64,000 bases of DNA from NCBI GenBank assembly GCA_023053545.1, contig JAKZAN010000086.1, forward strand, positions 62,001 to 126,000, given 5' to 3'. The stretch is from Lepidurus packardi (Eukaryota; Arthropoda; Branchiopoda; Notostraca; Triopsidae). The notes under the pieces were generated by a model. That model did no database searches. It was not told where the DNA came from and saw nothing but the letters and a program-made list of their open reading frames with translations. The position numbers and the translations under genes are program-made. Below, one piece after another: positions 15,301-27,916 of the stretch. Each line of letters begins with the position of its first letter. The stretch's first letter is position 1.

Positions 15301-16880
15301 GACTGAATTAATTTCTTATGGACTGAATTAATTTCTTATAGACTGAATTAATTCATTACGGACTGAATCAATTCCTTACATACTTATTTAATTCCTTACG
15401 GACTGAATTCATTCCTTACGGACTGAATTAATTATTTACGGACTGAATTAATTCCTCACGGACTGAATCAATTCCTTACGGACTGAATTAATTCCTTACG
15501 GACTTAATTAATTCCTTACGGACTGAATTCATTCCTTACGGACTGAATTAATTATTTACGGACTGTTTTAATTCCTCACGGACTGAATTAATTCCTTACG
15601 GACTAAAATAATTCCTTACGGAATTAATTAATTACTTACGGACTGAATTAATTCCTTACGGACTGAATTAAATCCTTACGAACTTAATTAATTCCTTACG
15701 GACTTAATTAATTCATAACGGACTGAATTAATTCCTTACAGACTGAATTAATTCCTTTCGGACTGAATTAATTCCTTACGGACTGAATTAATTCCTTACG
15801 GACTTAATTAATTCCTTACGGACTGAATTAATTCCTTACAGACTGAATTAATTAAATACGGACTGAATTAATTCCTTACGTACTTATTTAATTCATTACG
15901 GACTGAATTAATTCATTACGGACTGAATTAATTCCTTAGCGCACTGAATTAATTCCTTACGGACTGAATTAATTTTTTACGGACTGAATTAATTCATTAC
16001 TGACTTAATTAATTCCTTACGGACTTAATTAATTCCTTGCGGATTGAATTAATTCCTTACAGACTGAATTAATTTCTTACGCACTTAATTAATTCCTTAC
16101 GGACTGAATTAATTTCTCACGGACTGAATAAGTACATTACGGACTGAATTAATTCCTTACGGACTGAATTAATTCCTTATGGACTGAATTAATTCATTAC
16201 GAACTTAATTAAATCATTACAGACTGAATTAATTCCTTACATACTGACTCAATTCCTTACCGACTTAATTAATTCCTTACGGACTGAATTAATTACTTAC
16301 GGACTAAACTAATTCCTTACGGACTGAATTAATTTCTCACGGACTGAATAAGTAGATTACGGACTGAATTAATTCCTTACGGACTGAATTAATTCCTTAT
16401 GGACTGAATTAATTCATTACGAACTTAATTAAATCATTACAGACTGAATTAATTCCTTACATACTGACTCAATTCCTTACCGACTTAATTAATTCCTTAC
16501 GGACTGAATTAATTCCTTACGGACTGAATTAATTACTTACGGACTAAACTAATTCCTTACGGACTGAAAAAAATTTCTTACGGACTGAATCAATTTCTTA
16601 CCGACTGAATTAATTCCTTACGTACTTAATTAATTCATTACGGACTGAATTAATTCATTACGGACTGAATTAATTTCTTATGGACTGAATTAATTCATTA
16701 CGGACTGAATCAATTCCTTACATACTGAATTAATTCCTTACGGACTTAATTAATTCCTTACGGACTGAATTCATTCCTTACGGACTGAATTAATTATTTA
16801 CGGACTGAATTAATTCCTCACAGACTGAATTAATTCCTTACGGACTAAACTAATTCCTTACAGACTGAATTAATTCCTTA
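3320..16880. repeat. Satellite 1 array, 20-bp unit
   Basis: About 13.6 kb, or roughly 680 copies, of a 20-bp tandem unit with consensus TTACGGACTGAATTAATTCC. Common variants are GGACTT for GGACTG, GGACTAAACT, TTCATTACGG and TTATTTACGG. Each unit holds the 10-bp palindrome GAATTAATTC. Rare 19-nt units (TTCTTTCGGACTT) and occasional extra bases shift the register and serve as landmarks. The array has no open frame longer than about 60 codons and no sign of a gene. Divergence between neighbouring units combined with longer-range repetition indicates higher-order structure. Confidence 0.97.
4480..8340. repeat. ~1.3 kb higher-order repeats in satellite 1
   Basis: Blocks of about 65 monomers recur. 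The 19-nt landmark TCTTTCGG appears at 5338, 6636 and 7955 (steps of 1298 and 1319 bp), and AATAAGTACA at 4491, 5830 and 7128 (steps of 1339 and 1298 bp). Monomer variants keep the same order between landmarks, so these are block duplications. Further diverged copies of the landmarks occur at 8667, 10253, 11272 and 13112 at irregular spacing. Confidence 0.8.
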
Positions 16881-16885
16881 CGGTC

Positions 16886-17509
16886 GTGTCAAAAATGCGA
16901 TATGGTTACCCGGCCTGGTGCAACGCCTCGAGCGCCTGTCTTCGACCCCTGAAGCAAGCATACAGACAAGGTCTGCTAACAGTAACTGGCACCTTAAGGA
17001 CAACTCCAACTACTGCTCTTGAAGTTGAGACAGGCTTACTACCCTTGGACCTTCTCCTGGAATCCGTGTTACTACGACATTTTGGTTCCAGAAGTTGGAA
17101 TTGTTGGCCTACCACACCAATCCAACCAAAGCATAAGTCATATACTTCGTGCCCAGAGAGAGCACGTCAGCTCCTGTCCATTACATGGGCCAATAGACCC
17201 GAAAGCCAAGCCGAAGCCCTCCACTGGATCAAAGAAGCGACGATGAAGAAGTGGTTAAGCCAATGGGAAGAAGTAGAGAGCCCCCTAAAGGATCTTAACG
17301 TTGGACCCTGCAGCCGCAGTATCGTGGACGTAAAACTCCATCATCGGATCATCAGTAAGCTGATCCAGATACGAACAACTCATTTCCCGACGAAGTCCTA
17401 CCTACTGCGCACTGGTAAAGGGACATCGGCCAGGTGTTCTTGCCAAGATCGTTCTTTCCAAAATCTCTCCCACTTGTTATTCCATTGTCGCAATTTGAAC
17501 AGGGAGCAT
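16886..17509 (+). pseudogene. LINE E0 ORF2 C-terminal fragment (inverted piece)
   Basis: The translated piece carries the post-RT region shared with the other LINEs here: GTLRTTPTTALEVETGLLPL near residues 35-55, then a basic linker with IQIRTTHFPTKSYL, and a C-terminal zinc motif CSCQDRSFQNLSHLLFHC (C-x-C-x8-H-x4-C). It lacks an initiator of its own: the frame starts at the satellite boundary. Homology ends near LNREH at about 17509 and the frame then runs into the junction repeat. It is a dead fragment on the strand opposite to the RT half of the same element. Confidence 0.75.
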
Positions 17510-17555
17510 TGGGTCGCCACACGGCTTTGGGTCGCCACAGCTTTGGGTCGCCACA
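17510..17555. repeat. Triplicated 12-bp motif at the E0 inversion junction
   Basis: The motif TGGGTCGCCACA occurs three times, at 17510, 17528 and 17544, separated by short GGCTT/GCTT linkers. It lies exactly where plus-strand and minus-strand LINE coding pieces meet. Short direct repeats like these suggest template switching or microhomology-mediated repair during the rearrangement. Confidence 0.85.
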
Positions 17556-18904
17556 CGGGCTACGTGTGCTTTCCATGACAACTTCGAATCGTACGTCAAC
17601 CCGAGGTACCGAACGGTCTCTTTCGGTTGGATTACCAATGTACCCCAGACTAGGGGAGCAACTTCCGGAGTTCGTTTGCCCGAAAAGTGGATTAGCTCCG
17701 TTTTTTCCTTGGAGAACTCCAACCGTAATCTTTTTCCCCACTTTTCAAGGGCAAACAGGTTCTTAGCGAGAAATTCCACATTCTTTTCGCTTGATGATCC
17801 TGAGGTGTCAAGGAGCAGATCGTCGGCAAAAAGCTTGGATCCAATACGCTTTCGCTTTGTGACGCTAAGCGAGCCGTCGATATAGGTGAGGAAGAGGAAT
17901 GGGGATATAGGGGACCCTTGAAGGACTCCTTTCCGGATGTGATATGTGTCACTCCTGTCGGACCCGTGTGCCACAAACGCTAGTCGATCTTGGAGAAAAC
18001 TTCTGGTCCATTCTAACAGTTTTAATGGGATTTTTAATTTACGTAGTACTTCCACCAGTTTGACGTGATCGACATTATCGAACGCCCCTTTGATATCCAA
18101 AAGTAGAACTGTGTGGACTTTACGTTTGTCGAAGCTTTCTAGTGCTGCGTTTCTGAGGGCTAACAGGGCATCCGTCGTGGATCTCCCTGGTCTAAAACCC
18201 CAACGCGAGTCGGATAGGATATGGTGCTCTTCTAGATAAGCTTGAAATCTTCTGGCGACAGCTTTCTCCAGCAGTTTACCCAGTACATTCGCTGGTTGGC
18301 TATGGGGGTCTTGTCTGAGGGATGAAATTTCCTCCGACAAGGCCTTCACCTGCCGCATCAGCTGTACGTTGGATTCCTTGATTTGCCGGTGCAACTTTTC
18401 TTTTGCTTCCTTCAGTTCAGTTTCTTTTCTTCTACCTTCTTCTGTGGTGGTCTGCATCAAGGAAGGTTTCCCTCGTTCTACTTCCAGGTCTTTACGAAGA
18501 CCAATAACTTCCGCTTTGAGCGCCATGATTTCCTGATTCAGGTGATCATTGCAGTCTTTCAGTGACCTAAGCGTGGTTACGATGAAGTCCATAGTAGACA
18601 TTTGTGTGGGGTCATCGATTGAAAGGGACCTTTTACGGAACGCAAGGTCATCTGAAGGGGAGAGCATAGGGCGTTTCTGTGCTTGGGCTGGGTTCATTTT
18701 TCTTTCTCCACACGATTTGCAGTTTTTAGCAGCAGGCTTGCCTTTTTGAAAAAGGTCACCGCAGGTTAGACATTTCACTTGGGGTTGTGGTGTGACGGTT
18801 GGTATGGGCAAGTCTATTTCAATTTCTACAAGAGCACGGGACGGGCCGGCTTGAGAAAAGCGGATTTCCCCTTTTACGGGCGAGTTTTCTGGTGTTCTTA
18901 GCAT
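17546..18904 (-). pseudogene. LINE E0 ORF1-RT in-frame chimera
   Basis: The frame starts with ATG at 18904; a 475-codon stretch reads through to 17477, but LINE similarity ends near 17546. Residues 45-65 form CxxC-x13-CxxC. Residues 105-198 look like a long coiled coil. Near residues 200-207 the sequence passes without a stop into reverse transcriptase: GKLLEKAVARRF, WGFRPGRSTTDAL, motif A LLLDIKGAFDN (268-277), GVLQGSPIS (326-334, where relatives have GVPQGSP) and the catalytic FADD (359-362). The rest of ORF1 with its CCHC knuckles, the endonuclease and the RT N-terminus are absent, so a large internal deletion fused the two ORFs in frame. The last ~22 codons of the open stretch are antisense to the inverted piece. 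No evidence of function. Confidence 0.8.
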
Positions 18905-19420
18905 TTCGACACTGGGCTAAGCCCTAAACAGTCACTTAGAAGACCTAGTTCATACACAAAGCAGAAACTAAACGATATAAAAACGATCGACAAAGGTGCA
19001 GAAAGCACCGAACTACACTTAGTAACAAGATCAAATCAAACAAACTTGGGTACACTAATTAAACAAGTGAAAAGCAGGAGCGCGCTTCAAAACACGTCCA
19101 AACTTCCCGCCAGCAAAATGGCTCCTCCGCCCCCTTGCTTATTTATTTCCTTTGTTCATTACGCGCATGCTGAGAGACTGGGTGCCTTTTTAAAAATGCT
19201 ACTTTTAATATATTTGAATTCGTTTTTAATTATTTTAATGTCAATGAACAATGAACGATTTTTTCACCGAAGTATTGAATTTTGGAACATGAAGCACGAG
19301 CGTAAGTTCACGAGCGCAAACAACCACTGGGAGACAATTATCCCGTCAACATGTTCATCAGCCACATTTTCAGTTGTTCAGATAAGACTGAAAACTGATT
19401 CAAGAATGGAAGAAATTAAC
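18905..19420. other. E0 5' leader and unassigned flank
   Basis: This non-satellite sequence has no convincing gene. In the minus sense the part next to the ORF1 start is probably the E0 5' leader, with a GGGC-TTA-GCCC stem-loop 10-20 bases upstream of the ATG (18914-18924), similar to the one before E1 ORF1. A plus-strand open frame over 19046-19543 runs into satellite and matches nothing I recognise. The origin of the outer ~300 bases is unknown. Confidence 0.5.
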
Positions 19421-22400
19421 TGTACCACAGAACAAAACAATAATTTGCTATTGAAATCATACCCAAAAACGAACAGTTCGTATTTTCCGAACAGTTCGTA
19501 TTTTCTACGGACTACGGACTTAATTTATGAATTACTGACTTAATTCATAAATTACTGACTTAATTAATGAATTACTGACTTAATTCATGATTTACTGACT
19601 CAATTAATGAATTACTGACTTAAATCATGAACTACGGACTTAATTAATGAAATACTGATTTGATTCATGAACTACTGACTTAATTCATAAATTACTGACT
19701 AAATTAATTAATTACTGACTTAATTCATGAATTACTGACTTAATTAATTAACTACGGACTTAATTAATTAATTACTGACTTAATTCATGGTTTACTGACT
19801 CAATTCTTGAATTACTGACTTAAATCATGAATTACGGACTTAATTAATGAAATACTGATTTAATTCATGAATTACCGACCTAATTAATGAATTACTGACT
19901 AAATCAATGAACTACTGACTTAATTCATGAAATACTGACTAAATTCATGAATTACTGACTTAATTCATGAATTACTGACTTAATTCATGATTTAATGATT
20001 TAATTGATGAATTATTAACTTAATTCATGAAGTACTGACTTAATTAATGAATTACTGACTTTATTCATGAATTACTGACTTAATTAATGAATCACTGACT
20101 TAATTCATGAATTACTGACTTAATTAATTAACTAAGGACTTAATTTATGAATTACTGACTTAATTCATAAATTACTGACTTAATTCATGAATTACTGACT
20201 TAATTCATGAACTATGGACTTAATTAATGAAATACTGATTTAATTCATGAATTACCGACTTAATTCATGATTTAATGACTAAATTGATGAATTATTAACT
20301 TAATTCATGAAGTACTGACTTAATTCATGAATTACTGACTTAATTCATGAATTACTGACTTAATTCATGAATTACTGACTTAATTACTGAATTACTGACT
20401 TAATTACTGAATTACCGACTTAATTCATGAATTATGGACTTAATTAATGAAGTACTGTTTTAAATCATGATTTTCTGACTTAATTCATGAATTACTGACT
20501 GAATTCATGAATTACTGACTTAATTCATGAATTACTGACTTAATTCATGATTTAATGACTTAACTCATGAATTACTGACTAAATTAATGAACTACTAAGT
20601 ATTTCATTATTCATGAATTACTGACTTAATTAATGATTTAATGACGTAATTGATGAATTATTAACTTAATTCATGAAGTACTGACTTAATTCATGAAATA
20701 CTGACTTAATTAATGAATTACTGACTTAATTCATGAATTACTGACTTAATTCATGAATTACTGGCTTAATTCATGATTTAATGACTTAACTCATGAATTA
20801 CTGACTAAATTAATGAACTACTAAGTATTTCATTATTCATGAATTACTGACTTAATTCATGATTTAATGACTTAATTGATGAATTATTAACTTAATTCAT
20901 GAAGTACTGACTTAATTCATGAATTACTGACTTAATTCATGAATTACAGACTTAATTCATGAATTACTGACTTAATTAATGAATTACTGACTTAATTAAT
21001 GAATTACTGACTTAATTAATGAATTACTGACTTATTTCATGAAATACCGACTAATTCATGAATTATGGACTTAAATAATTAACTACGGACTTAATTCATG
21101 AATTACTGACTTAATTCATAAATTACTGACTTAAACTAAAACTGACTACTGACTTAAATTACTGACTAATTCATGAATTATGGACTTAAATAATGAATTA
21201 CTGACTAAATTCATGAATTTCCGACTTATTTCATGAAATACTGTACCACAGAACAAAACAATAATTTGCTATTGAAATCATACCCAAAAACGAACAGTTC
21301 GTATTTTCCGAACAGTTCGTATTTTCTACGGACTACGGACTTAATTTATGAATTACTGACTTAATTCATAAATTACTGACTTAATTAATGAATTACTGAC
21401 TTAATTCATGATTTACTGACTCAATTAATGAATTACTGACTTAAATCATGAACTACGGACTTAATTAATGAAATACTGATTTGATTCATGAACTACTGAC
21501 TTAATTCATAAATTACTGACTAAATTAATTAATTACTGACTTAATTCATGAATTACTGACTTAATTAATTAACTACGGACTTAATTAATTAATTACTGAC
21601 TTAATTCATGGTTTACTGACTCAATTCTTGAATTACTGACTTAAATCATGAATTACGGACTTAATTAATGAAATACTGATTTAATTCATGAATTACCGAC
21701 CTAATTAATGAATTACTGACTAAATCAATGAACTACTGACTTAATTCATGAAATACTGACTAAATTCATGAATTACTGACTTAATTCATGAATTACTGAC
21801 TTAATTCATGATTTAATGATTTAATTGATGAATTATTAACTTAATTCATGAAGTACTGACTTAATTAATGAATTACTGACTTTATTCATGAATTACTGAC
21901 TTAATTAATGAATCACTGACTTAATTCATGAATTACTGACTTAATTAATTAACTAAGGACTTAATTTATGAATTACTGACTTAATTCATAAATTACTGAC
22001 TTAATTCATGAATTACTGACTTAATTCATGAACTATGGACTTAATTAATGAAATACTGATTTAATTCATGAATTACCGACTTAATTCATGATTTAATGAC
22101 TAAATTGATGAATTATTAACTTAATTCATGAAGTACTGACTTAATTCATGAATTACTGACTTAATTCATGAATTACTGACTTAATTCATGAATTACTGAC
22201 TTAATTACTGAATTACTGACTTAATTACTGAATTACCGACTTAATTCATGAATTATGGACTTAATTAATGAAGTACTGTTTTAAATCATGATTTTCTGAC
22301 TTAATTCATGAATTACTGACTGAATTCATGAATTACTGACTTAATTCATGAATTACTGACTTAATTCATGATTTAATGACTTAACTCATGAATTACTGAC

Positions 22401-24692
22401 TAAATTAATGAACTACTAAGTATTTCATTATTCATGAATTACTGACTTAATTAATGATTTAATGACGTAATTGATGAATTATTAACTTAATTCATGAAGT
22501 ACTGACTTAATTCATGAAATACTGACTTAATTAATGAATTACTGACTTAATTCATGAATTACTGACTTAATTCATGAATTACTGGCTTAATTCATGATTT
22601 AATGACTTAACTCATGAATTACTGACTAAATTAATGAACTACTAAGTATTTCATTATTCATGAATTACTGACTTAATTCATGATTTAATGACTTAATTGA
22701 TGAATTATTAACTTAATTCATGAAGTACTGACTTAATTCATGAATTACTGACTTAATTCATGAATTACAGACTTAATTCATGAATTACTGACTTAATTAA
22801 TGAATTACTGACTTAATTAATGAATTACTGACTTAATTAATGAATTACTGACTTATTTCATGAAATACCGACTAATTCATGAATTATGGACTTAAATAAT
22901 TAACTACGGACTTAATTCATGAATTACTGACTTAATTCATAAATTACTGACTTAAACTAAAACTGACTACTGACTTAAATTACTGACTAATTCATGAATT
23001 ATGGACTTAAATAATGAATTACTGACTAAATTCATGAATTTCCGACTTATTTCATGAAATACTGTACCACAGAACAAAACAATAATTTGCTATTGAAATC
23101 ATACCCAAAAACGAACAGTTCGTATTTTCCGAACAGTTCGTATTTTCTACGGACTACGGACTTAATTTATGAATTACTGACTTAATTCATAAATTACTGA
23201 CTTAATTAATGAATTACTGACTTAATTCATGATTTACTGACTCAATTAATGAATTACTGACTTAAATCATGAACTACGGACTTAATTAATGAAATACTGA
23301 TTTGATTCATGAACTACTGACTTAATTCATAAATTACTGACTAAATTAATTAATTACTGACTTAATTCATGAATTACTGACTTAATTAATTAACTACGGA
23401 CTTAATTAATTAATTACTGACTTAATTCATGGTTTACTGACTCAATTCTTGAATTACTGACTTAAATCATGAATTACGGACTTAATTAATGAAATACTGA
23501 TTTAATTCATGAATTACCGACCTAATTAATGAATTACTGACTAAATCAATGAACTACTGACTTAATTCATGAAATACTGACTAAATTCATGAATTACTGA
23601 CTTAATTCATGAATTACTGACTTAATTCATGATTTAATGATTTAATTGATGAATTATTAACTTAATTCATGAAGTACTGACTTAATTAATGAATTACTGA
23701 CTTTATTCATGAATTACTGACTTAATTAATGAATCACTGACTTAATTCATGAATTACTGACTTAATTAATTAACTAAGGACTTAATTTATGAATTACTGA
23801 CTTAATTCATAAATTACTGACTTAATTCATGAATTACTGACTTAATTCATGAACTATGGACTTAATTAATGAAATACTGATTTAATTCATGAATTACCGA
23901 CTTAATTCATGATTTAATGACTAAATTGATGAATTATTAACTTAATTCATGAAGTACTGACTTAATTCATGAATTACTGACTTAATTCATGAATTACTGA
24001 CTTAATTCATGAATTACTGACTTAATTACTGAATTACTGACTTAATTACTGAATTACCGACTTAATTCATGAATTATGGACTTAATTAATGAAGTACTGT
24101 TTTAAATCATGATTTTCTGACTTAATTCATGAATTACTGACTGAATTCATGAATTACTGACTTAATTCATGAATTACTGACTTAATTCATGATTTAATGA
24201 CTTAACTCATGAATTACTGACTAAATTAATGAACTACTAAGTATTTCATTATTCATGAATTACTGACTTAATTAATGATTTAATGACGTAATTGATGAAT
24301 TATTAACTTAATTCATGAAGTACTGACTTAATTCATGAAATACTGACTTAATTAATGAATTACTGACTTAATTCATGAATTACTGACTTAATTCATGAAT
24401 TACTGGCTTAATTCATGATTTAATGACTTAACTCATGAATTACTGACTAAATTAATGAACTACTAAGTATTTCATTATTCATGAATTACTGACTTAATTC
24501 ATGATTTAATGACTTAATTGATGAATTATTAACTTAATTCATGAAGTACTGACTTAATTCATGAATTACTGACTTAATTCATGAATTACAGACTTAATTC
24601 ATGAATTACTGACTTAATTAATGAATTACTGACTTAATTAATGAATTACTGACTTAATTAATGAATTACTGACTTATTTCATGAAATACCGA
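19421..24692. repeat. 1821-bp higher-order tandem repeat (2.9 copies)
   Basis: The segment starting TGTACCACAGAACAAAAC recurs at 19421, 21242 and 23063, exactly 1821 bp apart. Copies 1 and 2 are full and look identical by eye. Copy 3 follows them for about 1630 bp and then departs near 24692. Each copy begins with ~85 bp of non-satellite sequence, including a doubled GAACAGTTCGTATTTT motif, followed by ~1735 bp of satellite 2 monomers in the same variant order. Near identity implies very recent duplication or an assembly duplication. Confidence 0.9.
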
Positions 24693-27130
24693 CTTAATTA
24701 ATGAAGTACTGACTTAAATCATGATTTTCTGACTTAATTCATGAATTACTGACTTAATTCATGAATTACTGACTTAATTTATAATTACTTAATTCAATGA
24801 ATTCATGAATTATGGACTTAATTAATGAATTACTGACTTAATTCATGAATTACTGACTTAATTCATAATTACTTAATTCAATTAATTCATGAATTATGGA
24901 CTTAATTAATGAATTACTGACTTAATTTTAGGAATTACTGACTCAATTCATGAATTTCCGAATTCATGAATTTCCGACTTATTTCATGAATTACTGGATT
25001 TAATTAATGAAGTACTGACTTAAATCACGATTTTCTTTCTTAATCTATGAATTACTGACTTAATTCATGAATTACTGACTTAATTAATAAATTACTGACT
25101 TAATTCATGAATTACTGACTTAATTCATGAATTATGGACTTAAATAATTAACTACGAATTACTGACTTAATTCATGAATTACTGACTTAATTCATAAATT
25201 ACTGACTTAAACTAAAACTGACTACTGACTTAAATTACTGACTAATTCATGAATTATGGACTTAAATAATGAATTACTGACTAAATTCATGAATTTCCGA
25301 CTTATTTCATGAAATACTTAACTTAATTACTTAATTAATGAAGTACTGACTTAAGTCACGATTTTCTTACTTAATTCATGAATTACTGACTTAATTCATG
25401 AATTACTGACTTAATTCATGAACTATGGACTTAATTAATTAACTACGGACTTAATTTATGAATTACTGACTCAATTAATTAACTACGGACTTAATTAATG
25501 AATTACTGACTTAATTCATGAATTACTGACTCAATTCATGAATTACTGACTTAATTCATGAATTACTGACTTAATTCATGAACTATGGACCTAATTAATT
25601 AACTACGGACATAATTAATGAATTACTGACTTAATTAATGAAATACTGAGTTAATTCATGAATTACTGACTTAGTTCATGAATTACTGACTAAATTAATA
25701 AATTCCTGACTTAATTCATGAATTCCTGACTTAATTCCTGAATTACTGACTAAATTAATGAACTACTGACATAATTCATGAAATACTGTCTAAATTCATG
25801 AATTACTGATTTAATTCATGAATTTGTGACTTACTTAATGAATTACTAACTTAATTCATGAATTACTGACCTAATTAATAATTACTGACTTAGTTCATGA
25901 TTTAATGACTTCATTGATGAATTATTAACTTAATTCATGAAGTACTGACTTAATTCATGAATTACTGACTTAATTCATGAAATACTTACTTAATTCATGA
26001 ATTACTGACTTAATTAATGAACTACTGACTAAATTCATGAATTACCGATTTAATTCATGAATTATGGACTTAATTAAAGAAGTACTGACTTAAATCATGA
26101 TTTTCTGACTTAATTCATGAATTACTGACTTAATTCATGAATTATGGACGTAATTTATTAATTACGGACTTGTGTAATTAATTACTGACTAAATTAATCA
26201 ACTACTAACTTAATTCATGATTTACTGACTTAATTCATGAATTACTGACTTAATTCATGAACTACTGACTTAATTCCTGAATTACTACCTTAATTCGTGA
26301 ATTACTGACTTAATTCATGAATAACAACCTTAATTCATGAATTACTGACTTAATTAATGAATTACTGAGTTAATTAATGAATTACTGATATAATTAATAA
26401 ATTACTGACTTAATTACTGAATTCCTGACTTAATTCATGAATTACTAACTTAATTAATGAAATACTGACTTAATTCATGAACTACTGACTTAATTCATGA
26501 ATTACTGACTTAATTCATGAATTACTGGCTTAATTAATGAAATGCTGACTTAATTCATGAATTACTGACTTAATTAATGAAATACTGCCTTAATTCATGA
26601 ATTACTGACTTAAGTAATGAATTACTGACTTAATTAATGAAATTCTGACTTAATTCATGAACTACTGACTTAATTAATGAATTACTGACTTAATTCATGA
26701 ATTACCGACTTAATTCATGAATTATGGACTTAATTAATGAAGTAGTGACTTAAATCATGATTTTCTGACTGAATTCATGAATTACTGACTTAATTAATGA
26801 ATTACTGACTTAATTTATGAATTACTGATTTAATTCATGAATTTCCGACTTATTTAATGAATTATGGACTTATTTAATGAAGTACTGACTTAAATCACGA
26901 TTTTCTTACTTAATCCATGAATTACTGACTTAATTCATGAATTACTGACTTAATTCATGAACTATGGACTTAATTAATTAACTACGGACTTAATTTATGA
27001 ATTACTGACTTAATTAATTAACTACAGACTTAATTAATGAATTACTGACTTAATCCATGAATTACTGACTTAATTCATGAATTACTGACTTAATTCATGA
27101 ACTATGGACCTAATTAATTAACTACGGACT
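19505..27130. repeat. Satellite 2 array, first block
   Basis: Tandem 20-bp units with consensus TTACTGACTTAATTCATGAA; common variants are ...TTAATTAATGAA, ACTACGGACTTAATTAATTA, TGAATTATGGACTT and ATCATGATTTTCTGACTT. Each unit contains the 14-bp palindrome TAATTCATGAATTA when joined to the next. Two short stretches of non-satellite sequence near 21242 and 23063 are the higher-order-repeat heads. No gene is present. Confidence 0.97.
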
Positions 27131-27916
27131 TTTTTTTTTTTTTTTAATAAAAACCGGCGTAGGCTCGTGTCTATTGCCTCGGGCTGTATTATGCGTACGG
27201 TTGTACATTGTCAATTTTTAAAATTGTATAAGTACAAGGGTAGGGTGGGTTGGTATCATGGTACCACCCCATGTGGGGAAGGAGGGGGGGGGGGGGAAAG
27301 GGAAAGGAGGTGGTTACAATGACCACACTATTTGCATAAATCAACTGCCTGTTTGAAGAAGGATACAATTGCAGGGAAGGCTTTTTCTTGGGTCAAGATT
27401 TCATGGGTGTTGAAATGGATCTTTGATTTGCTTAACTGTAGCAGAAGGAGTGCCCTTTCTTTGTTGAGTGTTCGACAGTGGTAGAGGAGATGTGCCAGGT
27501 CTTGTCTGGATTGATCTTGGCACGGGCAGTGGTCGGAATCCGTTTTTGTGATGCGTTTTAGGTAGCTCTTTGTGGGGAAATGCGTAGTCCTCAGTTGTAT
27601 TATTTTTGAGATAATCGTTCTGGGGAGATTTACCTGTATAATTCCTCTGTTTGACGGGCCGTGGATCAGGTCATGTAGGTGGCTAGGGCATGTCTTCCAA
27701 CGATCTTTCATTGTTCCATTAGTGAACTATCGATCATGTTTAGGGCAGCCTTTAACGATTCCGGCGGGGATGGCCAAGCTTGTATTGCTAGCTGTCTTGC
27801 TCTCTCTGTGCACGTGGTGTAACGCTTGTGCTTCGGATTATCGCAAGTGCTTTTCCAATCCCACCAATTTCTTGTGGCGTAGTATTTTAGCAGCGTTTTT
27901 TTCAGAGCCAGGTCAA
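27131..27916 (-). mobile_element. LINE E1' (duplicated 3' end of E1)
   Basis: A minus-strand LINE 3' end starting with a T-run (the poly(A) tail in sense), then the 3' UTR with GGCGTAGGC...TTGCCT at 27156-27179, a G-run, and the end of ORF2. It is almost identical to 31714-32496 and lacks the rest of ORF2. The right edge is a sharp join to satellite 2, not a retrotransposition end. It is a by-product of the 4.6 kb duplication and not a separate insertion. Confidence 0.9.
27328..27711 (-). pseudogene. LINE E1' ORF2 C-terminus
   Basis: The 127-residue reading matches the E1 copy at 31908-32291 along its whole length. It contains IIQLRTTHFPTKSYL and the C-terminal zinc motif CPCQDQSRQDLAHLLYHC, as in the other LINEs here. 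It has no RT or endonuclease of its own. The ATG at its start is internal to the ancestral ORF2. Confidence 0.85.

Larger units (their letters stand above)
16881..19420. mobile_element. Rearranged LINE E0 between the two satellites
   Basis: A non-LTR retrotransposon remnant in two opposed pieces. 16886-17509 encodes the C-terminal domain on the plus strand. 17546-18904 encodes an ORF1 N-terminus joined to RT on the minus strand. The pieces meet at a triplicated 12-bp motif. Together they cover non-overlapping parts of one ORF1-ORF2 arrangement, so a single element with its 3' part inverted is the simplest reading. Satellite 1 lies to the left and satellite 2 to the right. The 5' end (right) is not sharply defined. 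No poly(A) tract or target duplication is visible. Confidence 0.75.

Noticed and set aside
3320-16880. CRISPR array
   Set aside because: Repeats are directly adjacent 20-mers with no unique spacers, in an animal-type context.
16886-18904. Twin-priming origin of the E0 inversion
   Set aside because: Twin priming inverts the 5' part and leaves a tail-bearing 3' part in place. Here the order and the missing tail do not fit.
19046-19543. 165-codon plus-strand open frame beside E0
   Set aside because: GTG start, low-complexity composition, runs into satellite 2, and has no recognisable domain.
27131-27916. Independent LINE insertion
   Set aside because: Nearly identical to the E1 3' end, with matching upstream satellite and a non-retrotransposition right edge, so it is part of the 4.6 kb duplication.
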